This document shows, one piece after another, positions 32,807 to 41,002 of a stretch of DNA of 64,000 nt. The stretch comes from Peredibacter sp045999315 (GTDB taxonomy: Bacteria; Bdellovibrionota; Bacteriovoracia; Bacteriovoracales; Bacteriovoracaceae), in contig NZ_CP174607.1 of NCBI RefSeq assembly GCF_045999315.1, positions 2,480,001-2,544,000 of the forward strand, read 5' to 3'. The notes under the pieces are model-generated. The model was not told where the DNA came from, made no database searches, and saw nothing but the letters and a program-made list of their open reading frames with translations. Every line of letters starts with the position of its first letter. The first letter of the stretch is position 1. The position numbers were made by a program, and so were the translations under genes.

Positions 32807-33200
32807 AGATCATTCCAACTTTCACACGGATCAGGGGAGATGGGACCGCAGGGACTATGCAAATGGTGAACGGTTTTTTGAAGACGATTCTGAGGAAGAT
32901 CTGGATCTCTCTCCTGAAGAGGCGAGCAGGCCCGATCATTTGTCTCGCGTTTATCGAGACGAAGAAATTGAACAGGTGGTGAAAGAACTTCTGCGCAATA
33001 GTAAAAATATGGACGCCAGTGATGTTACTGTAACGGTCAATGATTCAATGGTTAAATTAAGCGGTACGATGAAATCTCAAAAAGAACGGGACTATGCAAT
33101 TGGAGTGGTAAAACTAGTGCATGGGGTAGGTGACGTTAAGTCAGAGATCATTGTGAAGACCCACGGCGGAATTCTTCCCAATGATCTAGGGCGCGATTAA
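32793..33200 (+). CDS. BON-domain protein
   Basis: 135 residues without a signal peptide. The first ~50 are charged and probably disordered. Residues 55-125 are one BON domain (DEEIEQVVKELLRNS...VTVTVNDSMVKLSGTMKSQKERDYAIGVVKLVHGVGDVKSEI), including the conserved G-V-x-x-V at the end. BON domains bind phospholipids or mediate envelope stress responses; most are exported, so the lack of a signal here is notable. AGGAGG lies 5 nt before the ATG. Confidence 0.82.
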   Translation: MYPNRDHSNFHTDQGRWDRRDYANGERFFEDDSEEDLDLSPEEASRPDHLSRVYRDEEIEQVVKELLRNSKNMDASDVTVTVNDSMVKLSGTMKSQKERDYAIGVVKLVHGVGDVKSEIIVKTHGGILPNDLGRD

Positions 33201-33317
33201 GTGATTGCCCATGAAAGATGAAAGAAACTTAATATGAACGCCTAAAACGCCCATAATAAGAAAGATAACTTTTAACAACCAATTAGGATTGGAGAATCTA
33301 TTTAATACTTTTTCCAT
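33186..33317 (-). CDS. Possible 43-residue membrane protein
   Basis: Between the BON gene and the deacetylase a minus-strand frame encodes 43 residues starting MEKVLNRFSNPNW. A single hydrophobic helix (LLKVIFLIMGVLGV) follows a short basic head. It overlaps the BON stop by 15 nt. No strong Shine-Dalgarno. Small one-helix proteins of this kind are common but poorly annotated; chance is possible. Confidence 0.4.
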   Translation of the reverse strand: MEKVLNRFSNPNWLLKVIFLIMGVLGVHIKFLSSFMGNHLIAP

Positions 33318-33393
33318 GGAGCGGAAAATAATCAGCTTGGGTCGAAAATTCAAGCTTGTCAGAAAAAGTTACAAATCGTACAAACTTAACGCC

Positions 33394-33422
33394 TTGAATC
33401 TTAACTTAAGTATGCCTAAGTA
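33394..33422 (+). promoter_or_regulatory. Putative deacetylase-kup promoter
   Basis: TTGAAT (33394-33399), 17-nt spacer, TAAGTA (33417-33422). Expected transcript start is within about 7 nt of the ATG at 33436, and no Shine-Dalgarno is seen. Confidence 0.4.
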
Positions 33423-33435
33423 GTATGTTTTGCGT

Positions 33436-34296
33436 ATGAAATACCTCTGCTTTTTATTGTTGTTCGCTCTCCAAGCTCAAGCTTCTTTCCTTCAGGAATT
33501 CCAATATCCAGAAGACAGAGTGTATACCTCCGCTGACCGCGGAATGATGCCTTATCGTGCGCTTTCGCTTTATAAAAGTAACACTTTTGTGCTTACTTTC
33601 GATGATGGCCCACATCCCACGCGTACAAAATTAATTCTCGATGTTCTTAAGCAATACGATGTTAAAGCAACGTTCTTTGTTTTGACGTCGAAAGTGAATA
33701 ACGAAACTTTTCCACTCATTAAACGTATGTTGGATGAAGGTCATATTGTGGCCTCTCATGGCCCAACTCACGACCGTTCCGCTGATCTCAAGAAAGAAGA
33801 ATGGAAAAGACAAACGAAGCAGTCATTTGTGGATCTTGCTAAGTGGTACAAACTAGCGGGCCATGAATTTACCAAGTTCTATTACCGTTTTCCTTACGGG
33901 GACTATGGCACCCGCAGTGACTATCACCACATCAATGCTCTGAAAGAAGTCTCTCAAGAGCTAATGGGTGAAAACTGTATTCATATGGCCTTCTGGGACG
34001 TGGACACCAGTGACTGGGTTCCAGGCATGACTGGCCCGGAAGTGGCCCAAAATATCATCGCCCATAATGAGGGCGGCACCTATATTGATTTCAAACGTGT
34101 AAACGGGGTCTATGTGAAAAACCCTGTGCAGTTAAAAAATCCTCCGGCCGGAGGAGTGATTCTTCAGCATGACATTCAAGAGCCTTCAATTAAAGGCCTT
34201 GAACTTTTCATTCAGTATGCTCAAGCTCGCAACATTCAACTTCCTCGTATCGACGAAGTTGAAGAATTTCGTATCACCAAAAACTGCAAACTATGA
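33436..34296 (+). CDS. Exported polysaccharide (peptidoglycan/chitin) deacetylase
   Basis: 286 residues with signal peptide (MKYLCFLLLFALQAQA). NodB-homology motifs in order: TFDDGPHP (catalytic Asp and metal Asp), SHGPTHD (metal His pair), RFPYGDYG, DTSDW and LQHDIQEP (catalytic His region). It removes N-acetyl groups from glycan, probably peptidoglycan or chitin, in the periplasm or outside. In Bdellovibrio such enzymes modify the prey wall; the same role here is inference. The ATG at 33436 is preferred to TTG at 33430. Its stop overlaps kup by 4 nt. Confidence 0.88.
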   Translation: MKYLCFLLLFALQAQASFLQEFQYPEDRVYTSADRGMMPYRALSLYKSNTFVLTFDDGPHPTRTKLILDVLKQYDVKATFFVLTSKVNNETFPLIKRMLDEGHIVASHGPTHDRSADLKKEEWKRQTKQSFVDLAKWYKLAGHEFTKFYYRFPYGDYGTRSDYHHINALKEVSQELMGENCIHMAFWDVDTSDWVPGMTGPEVAQNIIAHNEGGTYIDFKRVNGVYVKNPVQLKNPPAGGVILQHDIQEPSIKGLELFIQYAQARNIQLPRIDEVEEFRITKNCKL

Positions 34297-36173
34297 AATC
34301 AAATGACGAATCGAAATTGAATTTGGCCACGGGTCTGGCCGCTCTTGGCGTGGTGTACGGTGATATCGGAACAAGTCCTCTCTATGCCTTTAAGGAATCA
34401 TTTCACCACACGCATGATCTTTTGGTGAATACCACCAACGTTTACGGGATTCTTTCCCTGATCTTTTGGTCATTGATTTCAGTCGTATCAATTAAGTATC
34501 TGGTGTTCATTGTTCGTGCGGACAACCAAGGTGAGGGTGGAGTTCTGGCCCTGACGGCCCTGCTTCAAAATCTTTCCATTAAATCAAGACGACTCCTCGG
34601 TGTTCTCACATTGTTTGGGATTTTTGGGACCGCTCTGCTTTATGGTGACGGTATGATTACGCCGGCCATTTCGGTTCTGTCGGCCGTAGAGGGTCTTGAG
34701 TTCATTACCCCGGCCCTGCATTCTTATATTATTCCGATTACCATTGCGATCTTGATCGCTCTGTTCTCGATTCAGCGTCACGGTACGGCCGTGGTGGGCA
34801 AGGTGTTTGGTCCAGTGACTCTGACTTGGTTCATTGTCATTGGTATTCTTGGAATCTATCAAATCGCCCAGGGACCTTCTATTTTAGCGGCGGTGAATCC
34901 ATACTATGCGATTAAGTTTTTCCACGTGAATGCCTTCAAAGGATTTACGGTTCTGGGTTCAGTGTTTCTATGTGTGACCGGTGGTGAGGCCCTCTATTCT
35001 GATCTGGGTCACTTTGGTAAAGGTCCCATTCGTTTGGCCTGGTTTGCCGTGGTTCTTCCTTGTCTGATCCTTTGTTACTTTGGGCAAGGAGCTCTAATTC
35101 TTCAAAACCCTGAAGCAGTGAAAAACCCATTTTATCTCATGGCACCTGAATGGGCATTGATTCCTCTGGTTGCGCTAGCTACACTTTCAACTTGTATTGC
35201 CTCCCAGGCCCTTATTACAGGTGTGTTCTCGCTTACAATGCAAGCGGTTCAACTCCAGTATGTTCCGCGTGTAACGATTGACCACACTTCAGAAGAAGAG
35301 TTCGGTCAGATTTATGTAAGAACAGTTAACTTCCTTCTGATGATTGCTTGTATCGCATTAGTTGTTACATTCAGATCATCCAGTAATCTTGCGGCCGCTT
35401 ACGGTATCGCCGTGACGACCACGATGGTAATTACAACCATTCTTTTTTACTTTGTGGCCCGTTATTCTTGGAACTGGCATCCTCTCGTGGCACTTCCACT
35501 TTGTTTGTTCTTCCTCGTAATTGAAGGCTCATTCTTTGGTGCCAACCTTTTAAAGGTCCTTCATGGAGGGTGGTTCCCGCTGCTCGTGGGTATTATTCTG
35601 TATACACTCATGACCACCTGGAACCGCGGACGTCAGATTCTGGCAGAACGTATGCTTGAATACATTATGCCGCTTCCGGATTTTTTAAATGAGATTCGCA
35701 CGAAGAAGCCCGTGCGTGTCCCGGGTGTGGCGATCTATATGTCGGGTCACCCTCAGTATGTACCGCCGACACTTTATCAAAGCTATCGTCACTTTAATTG
35801 TATTCATGAACACCTGGTGTTCTTGTCAGTACATACTTCAGATATTCCTCACGTACCGGTTTCAAACCGCGTGAAGCTTCAGGACATCGGGCCGAATATT
35901 TATCGTATCGCGATTGAATACGGCTTTATGGATCTTCCCAACGTGCCTCATGATCTACAAAATCTTGTGCTCGCCCATAACTTGACGTTGAACCCATTTG
36001 AGTCCACGTACTTCTTAGGGCGTGAGCACCTGATTGCAACGGAGAGAAAAGGCATGATGTTGTGGCGGGAAAGGCTTTTCGCCGTGATGTCTCGAAATGC
36101 TCAACCGGCAACTCGCTTCTTCCAGCTTCCTCGTGGACGAGTGGTTGAGATTGGTTCGGTGATTGAGCTTTAA
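34293..36173 (+). CDS. kup: KUP-family potassium uptake protein
   Basis: 626 residues with about twelve transmembrane segments and a hydrophilic C-terminal domain, the usual KUP length. The hallmark GVVYGDIGTSPLYAFKE is at residues 19-35; YGDGMITPAISVLSAVEGL follows. It imports potassium with protons. Its ATG overlaps the deacetylase stop (ATGA), so translation is coupled to an exported glycan enzyme. It ends tail-to-tail with cydB, overlapping by 4 nt. Confidence 0.93.
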   Translation: MKSNDESKLNLATGLAALGVVYGDIGTSPLYAFKESFHHTHDLLVNTTNVYGILSLIFWSLISVVSIKYLVFIVRADNQGEGGVLALTALLQNLSIKSRRLLGVLTLFGIFGTALLYGDGMITPAISVLSAVEGLEFITPALHSYIIPITIAILIALFSIQRHGTAVVGKVFGPVTLTWFIVIGILGIYQIAQGPSILAAVNPYYAIKFFHVNAFKGFTVLGSVFLCVTGGEALYSDLGHFGKGPIRLAWFAVVLPCLILCYFGQGALILQNPEAVKNPFYLMAPEWALIPLVALATLSTCIASQALITGVFSLTMQAVQLQYVPRVTIDHTSEEEFGQIYVRTVNFLLMIACIALVVTFRSSSNLAAAYGIAVTTTMVITTILFYFVARYSWNWHPLVALPLCLFFLVIEGSFFGANLLKVLHGGWFPLLVGIILYTLMTTWNRGRQILAERMLEYIMPLPDFLNEIRTKKPVRVPGVAIYMSGHPQYVPPTLYQSYRHFNCIHEHLVFLSVHTSDIPHVPVSNRVKLQDIGPNIYRIAIEYGFMDLPNVPHDLQNLVLAHNLTLNPFESTYFLGREHLIATERKGMMLWRERLFAVMSRNAQPATRFFQLPRGRVVEIGSVIEL

Positions 36174-37168
36174 TCCTTTTGAGTTTTGAAGATCTTCATC
36201 AGGTACCAGTAGCCAGGCAAAATAAACAATAAACCAAAAATTAGGGCCCAGCAGAGGTATTTTAAAACCTCTGCTTCCGCCGCCGTCTGATTAAATGTGT
36301 AGTAATTAAGGTCCCTAAAGAGAATGATTTTCGGATAAAGCGGCGCAAAGCCCGCGCACATAATGCAAAAGAGCTGCATGCCCGCAATGATACGAGATCG
36401 GTTCTTAAAGTTTCTTCTGATGGTGTAGAGCTGAGGAAAAAGTAATAAAAAAGAAACTGTGACAAAAATGAGACTTGGGATGTTGTAAAAAAAGATCTTC
36501 CATCTCGTCGGATTGGTCAGAATAAAAATCCCATGAGCGATCATTCCTGAAATTACAAGCAAGGCAAAGACTTTCAGAGTAAGGTTCCGCCACTGTGATC
36601 GGTTGGTCTTGGATTCCATTAATAAAAATAACGACGCATTAAAGACCATAAGAAGAGTCATAAAGACTCCCATGGAAAAGCAGAAGGGATTTAACCAGTG
36701 AGCAAAATAGCGTTCATAGATTCCCATATCATTGGGAGAAAAATCTCCTAACATGAGAGAGCCAATAATGACTCCAAGACACATGGTACACCAAAGAGAA
36801 GAGAGTCCAAAAATCCAGTGATACACTCGTTGAGATTTATCAATGATAGGGTCATAGTGAAGAAAAGTGAAACTTGCTCCCCGGAAGATGATCCCAATTG
36901 CCAGGGCACCCAGAGGAAAGTGAAACCATTCTGAGAGAAACCAGAAGATAACGGGAAAGGCATTGAAGGTAATCACAAGAGCGAGAATTAGCCAGATGTG
37001 ATTGGCCTCCCACACTGGCCCCATCGCCTTGCCGATGACGCTGGATCTTTCTTTTCGAGGTAATCCAAAAGGAGTGATCTCTAAAATTCCTGCACCAAAA
37101 TCAGCACCGGCGAGAAACGCATATAAAAAAAGTGCGATGGCGAGAACCAAGACGATGAAGTCAATCAT
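36170..37168 (-). CDS. cydB: Cytochrome bd-type oxidase subunit II
   Basis: 332 residues with eight or so transmembrane helices. FLYAFLAGADFGAGILEITPFG at the start and MGPVWEANHIWLILALV (the conserved W-E-A-N-H-V/I-W) identify CydB. It assembles with CydA to oxidise quinol and reduce oxygen at high affinity. It begins 8 nt before the cydA stop, so the genes are translationally coupled. A separate small CydX was not seen. Confidence 0.93.
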   Translation of the reverse strand: MIDFIVLVLAIALFLYAFLAGADFGAGILEITPFGLPRKERSSVIGKAMGPVWEANHIWLILALVITFNAFPVIFWFLSEWFHFPLGALAIGIIFRGASFTFLHYDPIIDKSQRVYHWIFGLSSLWCTMCLGVIIGSLMLGDFSPNDMGIYERYFAHWLNPFCFSMGVFMTLLMVFNASLFLLMESKTNRSQWRNLTLKVFALLVISGMIAHGIFILTNPTRWKIFFYNIPSLIFVTVSFLLLFPQLYTIRRNFKNRSRIIAGMQLFCIMCAGFAPLYPKIILFRDLNYYTFNQTAAEAEVLKYLCWALIFGLLFILPGYWYLMKIFKTQKD

Positions 37169-38474
37169 GCTCGTCCTTTTTCAAAAAATGCACCAGGATC
37201 AAACGATAGAAGAGCCAGGTGATCACTCCTGAAAGGAAAAGGTAGAGGAAGAGATAGGTAAAGAAAGTGAGTTGCAATGCGGGAGCATTAGAGACGGCGT
37301 CCCTGGTCTTCATGATGCCATAAATGATCCAAGGCTGGCGTCCCACTTCAGTCACTGTCCATCCAGCTTCAATGGCAATAAAACCCAATGGGCCGATTAA
37401 AACAAAGAGTACGAGTAGCCAGGGCGTTTCAGTGAAGGTTTTTTTCTTAAAGTAGATAAAGAGCGCGAGAAGGGCAGTCAGGGCCATGGCACTTCCACAG
37501 GCCACCATGATCTGAAAGGCCCCGTGAACAATTAAAACCGGGGGCCAATTCTCCTTCGGAAAATCATTCAAACCTTGAACTTTGGCCCCTGGATCACCAA
37601 AAGCAAGAACACTCAAAAGAGACGGAAGTTCAATTCCATATTGAATGGTCTGACGTTCCTGATTGGGAATTCCACCCAAAAGGAGAGGCGCATGGGTGGT
37701 GGTATGAAAAAGAGACTCCATGGCCGCGAGCTTTAAAGGTTGCCGTTTGGCCACGTCTTTGGCCGCAAAGTCTCCACTTAATGGTTGTAGAAGAGCAGCG
37801 ACAATAAAAAAGGGAGCTGTGATTTTAATGGCGAGAAGATTCATCTTCTTCCTGCGTCCCATGAGGTAAAGCAAAGAGTGAACCGCCAAGACCGCCGCCG
37901 AGACACTACTAAAAGAGGCGATTGTCATGTGATGGGCCTGAGAGAACCAGGCCGGGTTAAACATCGCCTTCCAAGGATCAATGTCTTTAAAGGTCCCATT
38001 CACTTGAGTAAATCCTTGAGGAGCATTCATCCAGGCGTTCACTGCCACCACAAAGATCCCCGAGAGAACACCGGAAATTCCCACGATTAAGGAAGAGAAC
38101 CAATGCTTCCAGGGAGAGAGTCGACCAAATCCATAGAGGAAGATTCCCAGGGCAATCGCCTCAAGGAAGAAGGCGGTTCCTTCCCAGGAGAAGGGCATTC
38201 CAACAATAGGGCCCGCGTGTTTCATAAACTCGGGCCAGAGAAGACCCAATTCAAAACTTAGTAAAGTTCCCGAGACTGCACCGACGGCAAAAAAGATCGC
38301 GACACCTTTCATCCAGAGTTTTGTGAGTTCGAGAGATTCAGGATCAGATTTTTTTAAGTGATGCCAATAACTGGCACTCATGAGAAACGGCATCACCATA
38401 CCTATGCAAGCAAAGATGATATGGAAGCCAAGGGAGAAGGCCATCTGCAGACGAGCGGCGAGGAGTGAATCCAT
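37161..38474 (-). CDS. cydA: Cytochrome bd-type oxidase subunit I, short Q-loop
   Basis: 437 residues. Haem ligand His18 (LGFHIIFACIG), and GWTVTEVGRQPWIIYG, the conserved quinol-oxidase signature. It is much shorter than E. coli CydA (522): the Q-loop region is short, the type seen in cyanide-insensitive CioA-like oxidases. It oxidises quinol and reduces oxygen with haem d or a haem-b-only site. No strong Shine-Dalgarno. It follows the metzincin gene after a terminator hairpin. Confidence 0.92.
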   Translation of the reverse strand: MDSLLAARLQMAFSLGFHIIFACIGMVMPFLMSASYWHHLKKSDPESLELTKLWMKGVAIFFAVGAVSGTLLSFELGLLWPEFMKHAGPIVGMPFSWEGTAFFLEAIALGIFLYGFGRLSPWKHWFSSLIVGISGVLSGIFVVAVNAWMNAPQGFTQVNGTFKDIDPWKAMFNPAWFSQAHHMTIASFSSVSAAVLAVHSLLYLMGRRKKMNLLAIKITAPFFIVAALLQPLSGDFAAKDVAKRQPLKLAAMESLFHTTTHAPLLLGGIPNQERQTIQYGIELPSLLSVLAFGDPGAKVQGLNDFPKENWPPVLIVHGAFQIMVACGSAMALTALLALFIYFKKKTFTETPWLLVLFVLIGPLGFIAIEAGWTVTEVGRQPWIIYGIMKTRDAVSNAPALQLTFFTYLFLYLFLSGVITWLFYRLILVHFLKKDEHD

Positions 38475-38508
38475 GTGGAGCTTTTACCACACTTGATTCA
38501 AATAAGTA

Positions 38509-38528
38509 GGCCATCCCGAAGGATGGCC
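38509..38528 (-). terminator. Terminator between metzincin gene and cydA
   Basis: On the minus strand GGCCATCC-TTCG-GGATGGCC is a perfect 8-bp stem with UUCG loop, followed by a weak T-rich tail. It lies about 15 nt after the metzincin stop and 35 nt before cydA. Confidence 0.75.
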
Positions 38529-38542
38529 TGAAGATTTATTTC

Positions 38543-40807
38543 TTAGATTTTACAGTTTAGCTGTTCAGCGGTGTAAAGTTCGAAGCTTGCGGCCTTTGCT
38601 GCAACGGCCTTAAGAACTGCGTCCAGGTTTTCCTGAGCAAGTTTTTGGGCCTCGGCCGATTCTTTTGAGTTGATCACATCTTGAAGCTTAGAGCTACAAA
38701 GCTTCTTTTTGATTCTCATAAGAACATACTCTTTCACTTCTTCTTTCGTTTCAGGACGATCAAACTTACCGAAGAAGTTTGTCCATGAATCGGCCGTTCT
38801 TTCAGCACTTAGAGCGTAAGCAGTGATACCAGTAATGGCCTCATCAAGCTGAGATGCTACTTCGTCCACTTTCCAAACAGGAGCAGAGTTTGATTTTGTC
38901 TCAAGCACTAGCTCAATCACGCGGTTAAGACGAGATTCCCAGAAAGAGAACGGGTCACTTGTGGCGTCTGACTTAGAACACTCAGGAGACTTAAATTGCA
39001 GAGACAGTTTATCGTAACCTTGATCTTCATCAGTACAGAACCAGTTCTTATGTTTCGGTGTTGCGCCTTTATAACCGTAAGCAATCGCCATACGGTCATA
39101 TGAACCAATCGTATTGAGGTAACGGAAACCACGGCCAAGGTACTCCATCACAGAACGTGATACTGAACCTTCTTCACCGTTTTCAACTGCACCCAAGTTA
39201 CCTTTAAAGTTGTGACGAAGGCCCAGGTTGTGGCCAACTTCGTGGGCCACGATCTCAAGCATATAGCCTTCCATATAAGTCTCATAAGTCATGCCGGCCG
39301 GAACCACTTCAAAGTGCCCTTTGATGATAGGATCTTCAAGGTGTTCACGTTGCGAATGAACAGTCATATCAAGAGACTTACCAAGTTTAACTTTGAATTG
39401 AGTCTGATTGCGCTTACTCAGTTCTTTTTGAGCGGCAACGTTGAAAGCTCGAGAAAGCTCATTGGCCTTTTGAGTTTCACCTTGTGCAAGAAGCGTATTA
39501 ATCTTCTTAGACTCTTCAAACCATTTTGAATAAAGCTCAACAATTGTTGGGCCCTGTACCAGAACGTTGGCCGACAATGTTTCACCTGTGTGCTGGTTCG
39601 CAATTGATGGACCGAGACCTCCGTAACCCGCCTTGTTCTCAAGGTCCCATTCGATGATGTTATAGCGAATGTCCCCTGGAACCAGTTGAGCTGAACGGGC
39701 ATCATCTTTATCAACGAACTCGTAGCTAATGAGGTCTTTGCCCAGGGTCTTTTTAAATTCTACGTTCCATGAATCCATGGCGCGAGCAAATGCCTTTTTG
39801 AATTCATTCGGAACGTTCTTAATGTAGTACTTAACTGGAGCAGCATCGGTCCCATTTGAAGTGGTAGAAAAACGCGTGATCTTTTCATCAGCGCTTCTTG
39901 AAGTTCCGAAGAAGCCCACACCTTCAGTCGCTGAGCGTGAAACGAAGGCAGGGTTAAAACCAGAACCAAGTTTTAGGTACCAGCGAGTTGTGAAGTCAGT
40001 GGTCTGGATTGAAGGATCATTAGGATCGGCCTTGACTGGAATCATCTTGGTTTTGATGTCGAAAACCAGGGTCTTAAGATCGTAATCAACTTCAGTTGTC
40101 TCTGAAGAAATGGCCTTTAGCTGAGTGTATTCGCCTTTTGGATCAATCATGGAAATAAAATCGAGCTCTCGACCGATGGCCGCAAGATCCAGAATCAGCA
40201 TGCCGGCCTCTTGGTTGAAGCCAACGATAGGAATACTTAGAAGTGGGTTTTGTTCAGAGTCTTCGGTACACTTGACCGCACAACCAACCAGAGTCAGGGC
40301 CGGGTTACCATCCGGCATACGAGATATTAGTGAACGAACGTGAAGTGGTGAAAGGTCAGTCAGTTTCAGTCCACCAAGGTTTTCGTTTTCTTTATCTGTT
40401 ACTTTTGTGATGACACCACCAAAGACGTTTTGTTCGCCAATCATGCCGATCGGGAAACCAACATAAAGGGTGTTCTCGCTGAGGCCCTTCATCATCTTGC
40501 GAGACTTGGCGATACTTTCTGCAGACTTCGGAGCATCCGGTAGATTATTAAGTACTGTAAGAGTCTTAGGATTTGAGATGGAAAGAATCGACTTACTAAG
40601 GGCCATCTCTTTTAATTGTGCTTCATTGATGACTTGAAGTTCAACGTTTTCGTCACCGATGATTTCATTTACTTTTTGAGATTCATTGGTCACGCGATTT
40701 GATTTATTTTTTTTAGATTTGGCCTGGAAAACACTGTCTACATTACAGGCAGATGCCAGAAGGGCCAACGCAGAAACGGCAATAAGAGAGGATTTCATTT
40801 TCTTCAC
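38543..40807 (-). CDS. Metzincin-type zinc metalloprotease lipoprotein
   Basis: About 754 residues. Lipobox LLASAC. The full metzincin site HEVGHNLGLRHNF is at about 522-534 (HExxHxxGxxH), followed by SVMEY, a candidate Met-turn. This resembles the large bacterial DUF5117/DUF4953 metalloproteases. It would sit on the outer membrane and cut proteins in the periplasm or outside. I chose GTG at 40807 because GGAG ends 5 nt before it and it gives MKKMKSSLIAVSALALLASAC; the ATG at 40798 lacks a site. Codon choice suggests strong expression. Confidence 0.85.
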   Translation of the reverse strand: MKKMKSSLIAVSALALLASACNVDSVFQAKSKKNKSNRVTNESQKVNEIIGDENVELQVINEAQLKEMALSKSILSISNPKTLTVLNNLPDAPKSAESIAKSRKMMKGLSENTLYVGFPIGMIGEQNVFGGVITKVTDKENENLGGLKLTDLSPLHVRSLISRMPDGNPALTLVGCAVKCTEDSEQNPLLSIPIVGFNQEAGMLILDLAAIGRELDFISMIDPKGEYTQLKAISSETTEVDYDLKTLVFDIKTKMIPVKADPNDPSIQTTDFTTRWYLKLGSGFNPAFVSRSATEGVGFFGTSRSADEKITRFSTTSNGTDAAPVKYYIKNVPNEFKKAFARAMDSWNVEFKKTLGKDLISYEFVDKDDARSAQLVPGDIRYNIIEWDLENKAGYGGLGPSIANQHTGETLSANVLVQGPTIVELYSKWFEESKKINTLLAQGETQKANELSRAFNVAAQKELSKRNQTQFKVKLGKSLDMTVHSQREHLEDPIIKGHFEVVPAGMTYETYMEGYMLEIVAHEVGHNLGLRHNFKGNLGAVENGEEGSVSRSVMEYLGRGFRYLNTIGSYDRMAIAYGYKGATPKHKNWFCTDEDQGYDKLSLQFKSPECSKSDATSDPFSFWESRLNRVIELVLETKSNSAPVWKVDEVASQLDEAITGITAYALSAERTADSWTNFFGKFDRPETKEEVKEYVLMRIKKKLCSSKLQDVINSKESAEAQKLAQENLDAVLKAVAAKAASFELYTAEQLNCKI

Positions 40808-41002
40808 ACATACTCCAATGTTTTTATGAGGCGGTGCGATCATACCTAAATTTAGGATCAAGACAGGAATTTTGGAAAAAGTTACATGATTATTTATTTT
40901 TAATAGTAATCAAGGATTTAGGAGTGTCTAACATTTTGACAATTCCGGAAGAATGTTCAATTTTCCTCCTCCGAAGAGCCTTAATTCCTATAATAGGCCC
41001 AT

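Noticed and set aside
38475..38508. FNR box before cydA (TTGATTCAA)
   Set aside because: The half-sites are too close for the TTGAT-N4-ATCAA spacing.
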